Source of the DNA: DATKZH01 sp035528065
GTDB taxonomy: Bacteria; Planctomycetota; Planctomycetia; Pirellulales; Thermoguttaceae
Direction of reading: 5' to 3'
Length of the DNA: 64,000 nt
Assembly: GCA_035528065.1 (NCBI GenBank)
Contig: DATKZH010000661.1
Span: 1-64,000 of the forward strand
Part shown: one piece after another, positions 36,684 to 44,721 of the stretch
Layout of the letters: every line of letters starts with the position of its first letter
Position numbering within the stretch: the stretch's first letter is position 1
Translations under genes and position numbers: made by a program
The notes under the pieces: model-generated
Database searches by the model: none
What the model was told of the DNA's origin: nothing
What the model saw: only the letters and a program-made list of their open reading frames with translations

Positions 36684-37580
36684 TTACCTCTCCGCCGGCC
36701 CGCTTCCCAGGCTCGCCACGTACGACCGCAGCGCCGGCCCGTAGTCGGGATCGGCCAAGGCGAACTCCGCGAACGCCCGGAAGTAGCTCTCGAAATTGCC
36801 GATGTCGAACCGGCGTTCGCCCGCAGGCAGACGCACGCCAAACGCCTTGGCCCCGTCGCGGATCATCATCCGGATGGCGTCGGTGAGCTGGATCTCGTCG
36901 CCCTTGCCGGGCGGCGTCATCTTGAGATAGTCGAAGACCTGCGAGCTCAGCACGTAGCGTGCCGCGACGGCCAGGTTGCTGGGGGCCTCGGCCACGTCGG
37001 GCTTTTCGATCAGGTCTTCCAGCTCGAACACGTCGTCGACCGCCCCTCGCGGCTTGGCAATCCCGTACTGAGACACGTCCTCCCGCCGCACCTCCTCGAA
37101 GGCGATCACCGCCGCCGCGCCGCGGCGCTCGAACTCGTCGATCATCAGGCGGACGACCCGCGACTCGGCGTTGAGCCCGATGATCGAGTCGCCCAACGCC
37201 ACGACGAACGCCTCCCGACCGACGACGGGTTGGGCACAGAGCACGGCGTGTCCCAGGCCGAGCTGCCGGCGCTGTCGGGTGTAGAAGTACTCCAGATCCT
37301 CGCGCTCGAAGGCCAGTTCCGCGAGCAGCTCCTCCTTGCCCGTCTCCCGCAGGCTGGCGATCAGCTCGGCGTCGATGTCGAAATGGTTCTCAATGGCCGT
37401 CTTGCCCGGCCCGGTGACGAACAGAAGCCGCCCCACGCCGCACCGGGCCAACTCCTCGACCACGTACTGGACCACCGGCTTGCGGCCCACGGGGAGCATC
37501 TCTTTGGGTTGACTCTTCGTGAGCGGCAACAGCCGGGTACCCCGGCCGGCCACGGGCACGACGGCGATGTCGATCGGCAT
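36684..37580 (-). CDS. galU: UTP-glucose-1-phosphate uridylyltransferase
   Basis: The 298-residue product has the GalU hallmarks: VPVAGRGTRLLPLTKSQPKE, the KPVVQYVVEE segment, VTGPGKTAIENHFD, LGLGHAVLCAQPVVG, VALGDSII and the PGKGDEIQLTDAIR motif. It makes UDP-glucose from UTP and glucose 1-phosphate for polysaccharide synthesis. It is first in a two-gene minus-strand operon with the GHMP kinase (two-base gap). Confidence 0.93.
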   Translation of the reverse strand: MPIDIAVVPVAGRGTRLLPLTKSQPKEMLPVGRKPVVQYVVEELARCGVGRLLFVTGPGKTAIENHFDIDAELIASLRETGKEELLAELAFEREDLEYFYTRQRRQLGLGHAVLCAQPVVGREAFVVALGDSIIGLNAESRVVRLMIDEFERRGAAAVIAFEEVRREDVSQYGIAKPRGAVDDVFELEDLIEKPDVAEAPSNLAVAARYVLSSQVFDYLKMTPPGKGDEIQLTDAIRMMIRDGAKAFGVRLPAGERRFDIGNFESYFRAFAEFALADPDYGPALRSYVASLGSGPAER

Positions 37581-37941
37581 GGCAACTCCCCACTTCGCGG
37601 ACCCCTTGGGACTGCACCAACACGCGGGGCAGAAGACGAGCTGAGTCTATCGGAAGTGTAGGCCGGAGGGTAGGCGAACATTTGGCCGGGGCGCGTGGCC
37701 CAGGAACTGGCCTTGCGGCGGGGGGATAAGATGTTAATCTCAAAGAGGTTACGATCACGGGCCGCGGTCGGGTAGTCCGGTCGCGTGGCAGTGCCTGCCG
37801 GCACGGCGATCGCTGTAGCCCTATACTTGGAAAAGACTTGCGCGAGATCGCGTTACCCCCGCGTGCTCGATGCTCCGCTTCACCAAAGCGGGGATCAAGC
37901 GGCCCCCGACAACCAAGCTTTCTCTTCACCGACCGGGATCG
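37581..37941. other. Intergenic region between divergent galU and glycosyltransferase genes
   Basis: About 360 bases between divergent genes. A small palindrome (GCCTGCCGGCAGGC-like) lies near 37793 and a TATACT box near 37832 could serve the plus-strand gene. No other structure was recognised. Confidence 0.3.
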
Positions 37942-38805
37942 ATGAGCGACGACGCCCACTCAAACGACTCGCAACCTGACGAATCGCCCGCGACCTGCCC
38001 CCTGTGTGGTACGGCCGGGGTGCCACCGGCCCTCCCCGCGCCGGGGCAACTCCGCGAGTGGCTGGGGCCCGAGCTCTCGCGACGGCTGGGGCTGTACCCC
38101 TTCCCGCCGGATCTGCGTGTTTCGGTGATCGTCCCGGTCTACAACGAGAAGTCGACCCTGGAGGAGATCGTTCGGCGGGTTCGGGCGGTCTCCATCCCCA
38201 AGGAGATCATCCTGGTCGACGACGGCAGCACGGACGGCACGCGGGAGCTGTTGGCCGAGATGGAGGGCCAGCCCGATCTCCGCGTCTTCTGCCACGAGCG
38301 CAACCAGGGAAAAGGGGCGGCGCTGAAGACGGGGTTCAGCCACGCCACGGGCGAGGTCGTCGTCATCCAGGACGCCGACCTGGAATACGACCCGATCCAT
38401 TATCCGCTGCTCATCCAGCCGATTGTCGAGGGCGTGGCCGACGTGGTCTACGGATCGCGTTTCATCGCCACCGGCCCGCACCGCGTGCTCTACTTCTGGC
38501 ACTACGTGGCCAACCGTTTCTTGACCACGCTCTCCAACACGTTCACGGACCTGAACCTGACCGACATGGAGACCTGCTACAAGGCGTTCCGCCGCGAGGT
38601 GATCCAAGAGATCGGCCCCACGCTCAAGGAGAAGCGCTTCGGCATCGAGCCGGAGCTGACCGCCAAGGTGGCCCGCCGCGGGTATCGCATCTACGAGGTG
38701 GGCATCACCTACTTCGGCCGCACCTACGGCGAAGGCAAGAAGATCGGCCTCCGCGACGCGTTCCGGGCGCTGTGGTGCATTCTGCGGTACTGGAAGATGG
38801 ATTGA
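37942..38805 (+). CDS. Family-2 glycosyltransferase
   Basis: The 287-residue product has a GT-A fold of the dolichyl-phosphate mannosyltransferase type: VSVIVPVYNEKSTLEEIV, EIILVDDGSTDGT, NQGKGAALKTGFSHATGE, VVVIQDADLEYDP with the metal-binding Asp pair, and YGSRF. The C-terminal half has ETCYKAFRREV and FGIEPELTAKVARRGYRIYEV. The 60-residue N-terminal extension carries CPLCG, half of a possible zinc site. ATG 37942 is chosen over 37870 because the earlier part has no family match. It is probably part of the envelope polysaccharide region. Confidence 0.82.
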   Translation: MSDDAHSNDSQPDESPATCPLCGTAGVPPALPAPGQLREWLGPELSRRLGLYPFPPDLRVSVIVPVYNEKSTLEEIVRRVRAVSIPKEIILVDDGSTDGTRELLAEMEGQPDLRVFCHERNQGKGAALKTGFSHATGEVVVIQDADLEYDPIHYPLLIQPIVEGVADVVYGSRFIATGPHRVLYFWHYVANRFLTTLSNTFTDLNLTDMETCYKAFRREVIQEIGPTLKEKRFGIEPELTAKVARRGYRIYEVGITYFGRTYGEGKKIGLRDAFRALWCILRYWKMD

Positions 38806-38854
38806 CCGGCCGTGCCGGTTTCGGTTACGTTGAAGGACGTGGAGGGACGATGCG

Positions 38855-39979
38855 ATGCTGACCACACTCGAACTCGAGCGGTATCGCGGCTTCGAGCGAT
38901 ATCGGCTCAGCGGCCTTACGCGGGTCAATCTGCTCGTGGGGAAGAATAACTGCGGGAAGACTTCCCTACTCGAGGCGGTTCACCTCATCGTCTCCGGAGG
39001 AGATCCGCGCGTGCTGAACAGCACGGCGTGGCACCGCGGCGAGGTCGTTTACACAGCCGGTGGTCGCGAGGAATACCGACAGGAAGGGTTTCCTTGTGTA
39101 TCGCACTTCTTCCACGGTCACGAATTGAGGGTGGGCGCGTACTTCGCTGTGCGAAGTAGCGATGGTTTTGGCGAAGTCACTGTGCGTGTTGTTGAGGTGT
39201 ATGTTCCTGATGAAATCCTTGAACGCGCGTACCGTAACCAAGGACTGGATACGCTGGACACGAGTTTGGGGATTCGCTTCGAAGGAAGCGCCGCTTTCGT
39301 AGCAGGGGAGTCCCAGGGGTTGCCGGTGTCGGCGGAGGGCGTGTTTCTTCCTGGTGTAGTGTATGGCCCTGGCCGGGTCTCACCGAGCGAGCGTCGCGAA
39401 GTCGCGAGAGTCCTGTTCATTGCGCCCGATTCGCTGGAACCTCGTTCCATGGGCGCGATGTGGAATAGGGTGATTAGCGAGAGAAGGGAGTCCGAAGTGA
39501 TCCGCGCGATGAGGATCCTCGCGCCCGACCTCACGGACATCTTCTTCTTGAGCGGGGAAAACGCATATCGGCACGGAGGTCATGCCGGCATCCTTGCTGC
39601 GTTCGAAGGTACCCAGCACCGCCACCCTCTCGGCAGCCACGGCGACGGAATGCGCCGTCTGCTGGCACTCTCCCTTTCCCTAACTCAGGCGGAGGGCGGC
39701 GTGCTTCTTGTGGACGAAATCGACACCGGCCTGCACTACTCGATCATGGGCGACATGTGGCGTCTGGTTACGGAAGCGGCGAGGCGAAGCAACGTCCAGG
39801 TTTTTGCCACCACGCACAGCTCCGACTGCGTGCGCGGCCTCGCCTGGCTCTGCGAGAATCATCCTGACCTGGCGAAAGACGTCTCCCTCCAGAAGATCGA
39901 TTGCGAGTTGGAGGAAGCAGTCGCCCTGCACGGCGAGGAGATAGTGCTCGCCGTCAATCAGGGCATGGAGGTCCGCTGA
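38855..39979 (+). CDS. AAA/OLD-like ATPase of a two-gene module
   Basis: The 374-residue protein belongs to the AAA15/AAA21 (OLD/ABC-like) ATPases: an N-terminal start LTTLELERYRGFERYRL, Walker A VGKNNCGKTSLLE (G29-T36), a signature-like SHGDGMRRLLALSLSL, Walker B GVLLVDEIDTGLH (D287, E288) and a switch His in FATTHSSDCVRGL. Its TGA shares a base with the ATG of the DUF3226 gene, so the two are translationally coupled. The stretch is visibly less GC-rich than its neighbours and lies among polysaccharide genes, suggesting transfer. Comparable ATPase plus TOPRIM pairs (PARIS, Gabija, split OLD) act in phage defence. Confidence 0.8.
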   Translation: MLTTLELERYRGFERYRLSGLTRVNLLVGKNNCGKTSLLEAVHLIVSGGDPRVLNSTAWHRGEVVYTAGGREEYRQEGFPCVSHFFHGHELRVGAYFAVRSSDGFGEVTVRVVEVYVPDEILERAYRNQGLDTLDTSLGIRFEGSAAFVAGESQGLPVSAEGVFLPGVVYGPGRVSPSERREVARVLFIAPDSLEPRSMGAMWNRVISERRESEVIRAMRILAPDLTDIFFLSGENAYRHGGHAGILAAFEGTQHRHPLGSHGDGMRRLLALSLSLTQAEGGVLLVDEIDTGLHYSIMGDMWRLVTEAARRSNVQVFATTHSSDCVRGLAWLCENHPDLAKDVSLQKIDCELEEAVALHGEEIVLAVNQGMEVR

Positions 39980-40632
39980 TGCCCGGTTCGATGGAACGAT
40001 CGAGCCTTCACGTCGAAGGCGACGACGACCAGCACTCCATGGTCCACCTCCTCATCCGTCACGGCATCGACTACGACTCCAAGCCTTGGCCGGCAGCGTT
40101 CCCGGAGTTCAAGCCGATCGGGAACGTTGACGGCCTTCTTGATGGCATGGAGACGGCGGTTAGGCTGAGCACCGGCAGAGCGATCGGATTCGTGCTGGAC
40201 GCGGACTCCCCCCTCCTTGCCCGCTGGCAGGCCGTTTGCGATCGACTTCGGAGAGCGGCAATCGACACGCCGAACCAGCCGCCACCTGAAGGATTCATCG
40301 GCCATTCTTCTACGTACCGGTCAAAGGTCGGCGTCTGGCTCATGCCGGACAATCAACACGATGGCAAGCTCGAAACGTTCCTTCAGACTCTGATCGACGA
40401 GCAGGATGCGCTGATCGATCACGCTACGGCCGCGACGAGCACGGCGGAGGAACTGGGGGCGACATTCGCCGAGGTGGACCGTATCAAGGCAGTCATTCAC
40501 ACGTGGTTGGCGTGGCAAGAGGAGCCGGGACGCCCCTACGGCACGGCCATCCGCGCGAAGTACTTCCGCCACGACAGTCCCGCAGCGGTCGCGTTCGTTG
40601 CTTGGTTCAAGAGACTCTACGGCATCGCTTAG
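39979..40632 (+). CDS. DUF3226 family protein, TOPRIM-like
   Basis: This 217-residue protein opens with the TOPRIM-like LHVEGDDDQHSMVHLL (E13, D15-D17), followed by IGFVLDADS (D74, D76), the expected second acidic motif. The later VGVWLMPDNQHDGKLETFL and IHTWLAWQEEPGRPYGTAIR match the DUF3226 pattern I know from cyanobacterial and archaeal proteins. It is translated directly after the ATPase through a TGATG overlap. By analogy to AriB of PARIS and to OLD nucleases it may be the effector nuclease; catalysis is inferred from the acidic residues. Confidence 0.8.
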   Translation: MPGSMERSSLHVEGDDDQHSMVHLLIRHGIDYDSKPWPAAFPEFKPIGNVDGLLDGMETAVRLSTGRAIGFVLDADSPLLARWQAVCDRLRRAAIDTPNQPPPEGFIGHSSTYRSKVGVWLMPDNQHDGKLETFLQTLIDEQDALIDHATAATSTAEELGATFAEVDRIKAVIHTWLAWQEEPGRPYGTAIRAKYFRHDSPAAVAFVAWFKRLYGIA

Positions 40633-40646
40633 CCGCACAACGGATC

Positions 40647-41141
40647 ATGTTTCAAATCGTAGTTCCCCATCTTCGAGTAGAGAGCGTGTTGGACCTCGGC
40701 GTCGACCGGCTTCGCGATCTGCGGCTGGAGGCGCTGCTGCTGGACGTCGACTGCACGCTGAAGAGCTATCGCACCGAGAAGGTCAGCGAGGAGGTCAACG
40801 CTTGGCTCGGTGAGCTTCGTGCCGCGGGCATCGGCGTGTGTCTGGTCTCCAACGGATTGGGACGACGAGTCCGGCGGCTCGCCGAAGAGATCGATGTCCC
40901 CTTCGTGGCCAAGGCGGCCAAGCCGTTTCCGTTCGGGATTCGCGCCGCCTTGCGCAAGACGGGCTTCGACGCCCAGCGCACGGCGATGGTCGGCGACCAA
41001 CTCTTTGCCGACGTGATCGCCGGGCGGCTGGCCGGGCTGACAAGCATCCTCGTCCGCCCCATCCGGCCCGAGGAAGAGCCCTGGTTCACCCGGCTCAAGC
41101 GGCCCGTCGAGCGATTTTTGCTGCGGAAGATGGACGGGTGA
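40647..41141 (+). CDS. YqeG-like HAD IIIA phosphatase
   Basis: The 164-residue product starts at ATG 40647, 14 bases after the DUF3226 gene. It shows the YqeG/GEP4 layout: VPHLRVESVLDL, LEALLLDVDCTLKSY (motif I, where the usual Asn after DxD is Cys), CLVSNGLGRRV (motif II), KAAKPFPFGIRAALR (motif III Lys) and AMVGDQLFADVIAGRLAG (motif IV). Relatives dephosphorylate phosphatidylglycerophosphate (Gep4) or are of unknown function. It may be cotranscribed with the following rhamnose genes. Confidence 0.75.
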   Translation: MFQIVVPHLRVESVLDLGVDRLRDLRLEALLLDVDCTLKSYRTEKVSEEVNAWLGELRAAGIGVCLVSNGLGRRVRRLAEEIDVPFVAKAAKPFPFGIRAALRKTGFDAQRTAMVGDQLFADVIAGRLAGLTSILVRPIRPEEEPWFTRLKRPVERFLLRKMDG

Positions 41142-41174
41142 GTGGCGAGTGGTGAGTGAAGAGTGGTGAGTGGT
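41140..41174 (+). repeat. Heptanucleotide tandem repeat GAGTGGT
   Basis: Five consecutive seven-base units read GAGTGGC, GAGTGGT, GAGTGAA, GAGTGGT, GAGTGGT and then break down into GAGGACA. The array begins inside the stop codon of the YqeG-like gene and its last degenerate unit provides the GAGG ribosome binding site of rfbB at 41181. Confidence 0.8.
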
Positions 41175-41180
41175 GAGGAC

Positions 41181-42263
41181 ATGACGGCGATTTTGGTCAC
41201 CGGCGGCGCCGGGTTCATCGGCTCGAACTTCGTGCGGCAGTGGATCGAGGAACAGCGAATCGCGGTGGTCAACCTGGACAAGCTGACCTACGCGGGCAAC
41301 CTCGATTCGCTGGCCGACGTGATGGACGACCCGCTCCACGTGTTCGTCGAGGGCGACGTCTGCGACGGCCCCCTCGTGAGCCGGCTCTTGGCCGAGCATC
41401 GCGTGCGCGCGGTGGTCCACCTGGCGGCCGAGTCGCACGTGGATCGATCGATCGACCGTCCGGCGGAGTTCGTCGAGACCAACGTGGTGGGCACGTTCCG
41501 CCTGCTGGAGGCCGCCCAGCAGCACTGGAGCGAGCTCGGCGAGCCCGAGCGGTCCGCGTTCCGCTTCCTGCACGTTTCGACCGACGAGGTCTACGGCTCT
41601 CTGGGCCCCACCGGCGTTTTCACGGAGGATAGCCCGTTCGCCCCCAACTCGCCCTACTCGGCGTCGAAGGCGGCGGGCGACCATTTCGCCCGAGCGTATC
41701 ACCGCACGTACGGCCTGCCCGTGCTGGTGACCAACTGCTCGAACAACTACGGCCCCTATCAGTTCCCCGAGAAGCTGATCCCCCTGATGATCCTCAACGC
41801 GGTGGAGGGCAAGCCGCTGCCGGTCTACGGCGACGGGCAGCACGTCCGCGACTGGCTGCACGTGGAGGACCACTGCCGCGCGATTCGCACGGTGCTTGCT
41901 CGCGGGACGCCCGGCGAGGTGTACAATATCGGCGCGGGTTGCCGGCGGACGAACCGGGAGGTGGTCGAGATGATCGCCGGAGTCGTCGACCGGCTCTGCC
42001 CCGATCTTGCGCACCGGCCGTGCTCCTCGCTCGTGCAGTTCGTGACCGACCGTCCCGGGCACGACCGCCGGTACGCCGTCGACGCCGGCAAGCTCCGCCG
42101 CGAGCTGGGCTGGGAGCCGCAGGTCGATTTCCCGTCCGGGTTGGAGCAGACGGTCCGCTGGTACCTCGACAATCGGACGTGGGTTGAACGGATCGCTTCC
42201 GGAGAAGACCAGCGGGAGCGCCTCGGATTGGGCGGAATGACGAAGGATGGGGTGACAAGGTGA
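41181..42263 (+). CDS. rfbB: dTDP-glucose 4,6-dehydratase
   Basis: The 360-residue SDR enzyme opens ILVTGGAGFIGSNFVRQW, has DKLTYAGNLDSL, AAESHVDRSIDRPAEF, VSTDEVYGSLG and the catalytic YSASKAAGDHF (YxxxK), then NCSNNYGPYQFPEKLIPL and GDGQHVRDWLHVEDH, all typical of RfbB/RmlB. It makes dTDP-4-keto-6-deoxyglucose. It is the first gene of a complete dTDP-L-rhamnose set. The end of the gene (VTR and stop) runs into a second short tandem repeat, so the last residues were probably shaped by it. Confidence 0.95.
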   Translation: MTAILVTGGAGFIGSNFVRQWIEEQRIAVVNLDKLTYAGNLDSLADVMDDPLHVFVEGDVCDGPLVSRLLAEHRVRAVVHLAAESHVDRSIDRPAEFVETNVVGTFRLLEAAQQHWSELGEPERSAFRFLHVSTDEVYGSLGPTGVFTEDSPFAPNSPYSASKAAGDHFARAYHRTYGLPVLVTNCSNNYGPYQFPEKLIPLMILNAVEGKPLPVYGDGQHVRDWLHVEDHCRAIRTVLARGTPGEVYNIGAGCRRTNREVVEMIAGVVDRLCPDLAHRPCSSLVQFVTDRPGHDRRYAVDAGKLRRELGWEPQVDFPSGLEQTVRWYLDNRTWVERIASGEDQRERLGLGGMTKDGVTR

Positions 42264-42288
42264 CGGGGTGAGGGGGTGAGGGGGTGAT
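42249..42288 (+). repeat. GGGGTGA-type short tandem repeat
   Basis: Seven- and eight-base units of the form GGGGTGA or GGGGGTGA follow each other across the rfbB stop codon. The same kind of heptamer array lies at the other end of the gene (41140-41174). Confidence 0.7.
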
Positions 42289-42351
42289 TGCGCTTTCGGC
42301 GCTGACGGATCATCTCGTCACCCGCTCACTCGAGGTTCGGCGGGGAGTGCG

Positions 42352-43254
42352 ATGAATACCACGATTCACTGCAAGAAGGGCATCATCCTGGCGGGCGGGG
42401 CGGGCACGCGGCTGTTCCCGGCCACGCGGGCGGTGAGCAAGCAGTTGCTGCCGGTCTATGACAAGCCGATGGTCTACTACCCGCTCTCCGTGCTGATGCT
42501 CGCCGGCATCCGCGACGTCCTGCTGATCTCCACGCCGCAGGACGTCGGCTCCTACGAGCGGCTGCTGGGCGACGGCAGCCACGTGGGTATCTCCGTCCGC
42601 TACTGCGAGCAGCCGGAGCCGGGCGGATTGGCCCAGGCCTTCCTCCTCGGCCGCGAGTTCGTCGGCGGCGACCACGTGGCCCTGGTGCTGGGCGACAACA
42701 TCTTCTACGGCCAGGGGTTTCAGAACATGCTTCGCCAGGCGGCGAGCCGGCCTTCCGGGGCCACGATCTTCGCCTACATGGTCAAGGATCCCCAGCGCTA
42801 TGGGGTGATCGAGCTGGACGCCGCCGGGAGCCCGACGTCGATCGTGGAGAAGCCCACCCAGCCGAGGTCGAGCTACGCGGTTACCGGCCTTTACTTCTAT
42901 GACAACCAGGTGCTGGACATCGCGGCGGGGCTCCGCCCTTCGGCGCGAGGCGAGCTGGAGATCACGGACGTCAACCGGGCCTATCTCGACCGCGGCCGGC
43001 TCCGCGTGCAAGTGCTCGGCCGCGGCTTCGCCTGGCTCGATACCGGCACCCATGAGTCGCTGCTCGACGCCGCCAACTTCGTGGAGACGATCGAGAAGCG
43101 TCAGGGGTTGAAGATCGCCTGCATCGAAGAGATCGCCTTCCTCCGAGGATTCATCTCCCGCGGGCAGCTCGAAACGCTCGCCGGGTCCCAAGACAACAGC
43201 TACGGACAGTACTTACGGGACGTGCTCTCCAGGCCGGACGACGTTGCCAGATGA
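42352..43254 (+). CDS. rfbA: Glucose-1-phosphate thymidylyltransferase
   Basis: The 300-residue product has GIILAGGAGTRLFPATRAVS, KQLLPVYDKPMVYYPLSVLM, LVLGDNIFYGQGF, YGVIELD, EKPTQPRSSYAVTGLYFYD and AWLDTGTHESLLDAANFV, all characteristic of RfbA/RmlA. It joins dTTP and glucose 1-phosphate as the first step of rhamnose synthesis. It follows rfbB after 88 bases. Confidence 0.95.
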   Translation: MNTTIHCKKGIILAGGAGTRLFPATRAVSKQLLPVYDKPMVYYPLSVLMLAGIRDVLLISTPQDVGSYERLLGDGSHVGISVRYCEQPEPGGLAQAFLLGREFVGGDHVALVLGDNIFYGQGFQNMLRQAASRPSGATIFAYMVKDPQRYGVIELDAAGSPTSIVEKPTQPRSSYAVTGLYFYDNQVLDIAAGLRPSARGELEITDVNRAYLDRGRLRVQVLGRGFAWLDTGTHESLLDAANFVETIEKRQGLKIACIEEIAFLRGFISRGQLETLAGSQDNSYGQYLRDVLSRPDDVAR

Positions 43255-43277
43255 ATCGGATCGAGGGATGAGGAGCG

Positions 43278-43751
43278 ATGTTTCACCAGGGACCGATCGA
43301 CGGGCTCGTCGTCAAGCCGCTGGAGCGATGGGAGGACGCCCGGGGCTGGCTGATCGAGCTGTACCGCCAGGACGAGCTGTCGCCCGCGGTGCAGCCGGCG
43401 ATGGCCTACGTCAGTCAGACGCTTCCCGGCGTCGTCCGAGGCCCCCACGAGCACCGCGAGCAGACCGACTGCTTCGCGTTCGTCGGGCCGGGGGATTTCA
43501 AGCTTTACCTGTGGGATACCCGGGCGGACTCGCCCACTTCGGGCAACCGGCAGACGCTCCTGGCCGGCCAGTCGAGCCGGCAGTTGGTCCTCGTTCCCCC
43601 CGGCGTGGTCCACGCGTACAAGAATGTGAGCGAAGTCGCCGGACTGGTGTTCAACGCCCCCAATCGGCTGTACCGTGGAGAGGGCAGGAAGGAGCCGGTC
43701 GACGAGATCCGTCACGAAGACCGGCCGGGCAGCCCGTTCGTGTTGGACTGA
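43278..43751 (+). CDS. rfbC: dTDP-4-dehydrorhamnose 3,5-epimerase-like cupin
   Basis: The 157-residue cupin has DARGWLIELYRQDEL, AYVSQTLPGVVRGPHEHREQTD, DFKLYLWDTR and VVPPGVVHAYKNVSEVAGLVFN (LVPPGVVHAY in full). The histidine in RGPHEH sits at the position of the RmlC catalytic His. At 157 residues it is shorter than the typical 180-190, so it may be a WxcM-type or truncated RmlC-like variant. Its position between rfbA and rfbD supports the epimerase role; its stop shares a base with rfbD's start. Confidence 0.8.
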   Translation: MFHQGPIDGLVVKPLERWEDARGWLIELYRQDELSPAVQPAMAYVSQTLPGVVRGPHEHREQTDCFAFVGPGDFKLYLWDTRADSPTSGNRQTLLAGQSSRQLVLVPPGVVHAYKNVSEVAGLVFNAPNRLYRGEGRKEPVDEIRHEDRPGSPFVLD

Positions 43752-44629
43752 TGTCGCAAGTACCCATGAGAATCGTCGTCACCGGCTCGGGAGGTCAACT
43801 GGGAAGCGAGTTGTGCCGGCAACTCGGCAGCGACGCCGTGGCGCTCGATCTGCCCGACTTCGACCTGACCGACCGCGATTGGGTCGTCCGCACGCTCGCC
43901 GAGATCGCGCCGCAAGCAGTGATCAACACGGCGGGATTCACCCAGGTGGACAAGGCGGAGCAGCAGGTCGAGCTATGTCGGGCCGTCAACGTCCGGGGTG
44001 CGGCCCACTTGGCGGAGGTGTGCCGCAGGCTGGATTGCCCGTTGGTCGAAATCAGCACCGACTACGTGTTCGGCGGCGAGGCCGACCGCCGGGTGCCCTA
44101 TCGGGAGACGGACGAGCCCCGTCCGCTGGGCGTGTACGGCCGCTCGAAGCTCGAAGGCGAGCGGCACGCGGCGCAGTTGCATAAGCACTGCATCGTTCGG
44201 ACCTGTGGTCTGTACGGCCGTCCGGGCCCGCGCTCCGGCGGCAACTTCGTGGAAACGATGTTGCGGCGGGGCGCCGAAGGAAAGCGGCTTCGCGTCGTGC
44301 GCGACCAGCACTGCACGCCCAGCTACGTGCCGCACGTGGCCCGGGCCGTTCGATTCCTGGTGGGCACCGACGCCTTCGGCACGTACCACGTGGTCAACAC
44401 GGGCGAGACGACCTGGCACGACTTCGCCGTGGAACTATTCCGCCAGGCAGGGTTGGACGTTCGGCTGGAGCCGATCACGACCTCGGAGTACGGCGCAGCG
44501 GCCCCGCGCCCCGGCTACAGCGTGCTCGACACGCGCAAGTACCACGCGCTCTGCGGCGCTCCGCCGATGCCGCGCTGGGAGGAGGGCCTGGCGGAGTATC
44601 TGGCCGTGCGGAGTTCTTGGGGCGCATAG
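43751..44629 (+). CDS. rfbD: dTDP-4-dehydrorhamnose reductase
   Basis: The 292-residue SDR enzyme has MRIVVTGSGGQLGSEL, INTAGFTQVDKAEQQ, ISTDYVFGG, the catalytic YGRSKLEGE (YxxxK), RTCGLYGRPG and QHCTPSYVPHVARAV, the standard RfbD/RmlD motifs. It performs the last reduction to dTDP-L-rhamnose. It overlaps rfbC by one base. ATG 43766 would give MRIVV as an alternative start. Confidence 0.93.
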   Translation: MSQVPMRIVVTGSGGQLGSELCRQLGSDAVALDLPDFDLTDRDWVVRTLAEIAPQAVINTAGFTQVDKAEQQVELCRAVNVRGAAHLAEVCRRLDCPLVEISTDYVFGGEADRRVPYRETDEPRPLGVYGRSKLEGERHAAQLHKHCIVRTCGLYGRPGPRSGGNFVETMLRRGAEGKRLRVVRDQHCTPSYVPHVARAVRFLVGTDAFGTYHVVNTGETTWHDFAVELFRQAGLDVRLEPITTSEYGAAAPRPGYSVLDTRKYHALCGAPPMPRWEEGLAEYLAVRSSWGA

Positions 44630-44658
44630 GGCCCGCCGGGGGGTGCTGTAGTGGGATT

Positions 44659-44681
44659 GGGAAGCCGCAAGCGGCTTTCCC
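44659..44681. terminator. Bidirectional terminator-like hairpin
   Basis: GGGAAGCCGC and GCGGCTTTCCC form a near-perfect stem around AA, followed by CCTCGTTTTC. It lies between the convergent rfbD and epimerase genes, where a shared terminator is expected. Confidence 0.55.
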
Positions 44682-44721
44682 CTCGTTTTCAAGCCGGAGC
44701 TTGGGAACCAGAGAAGCGGCT

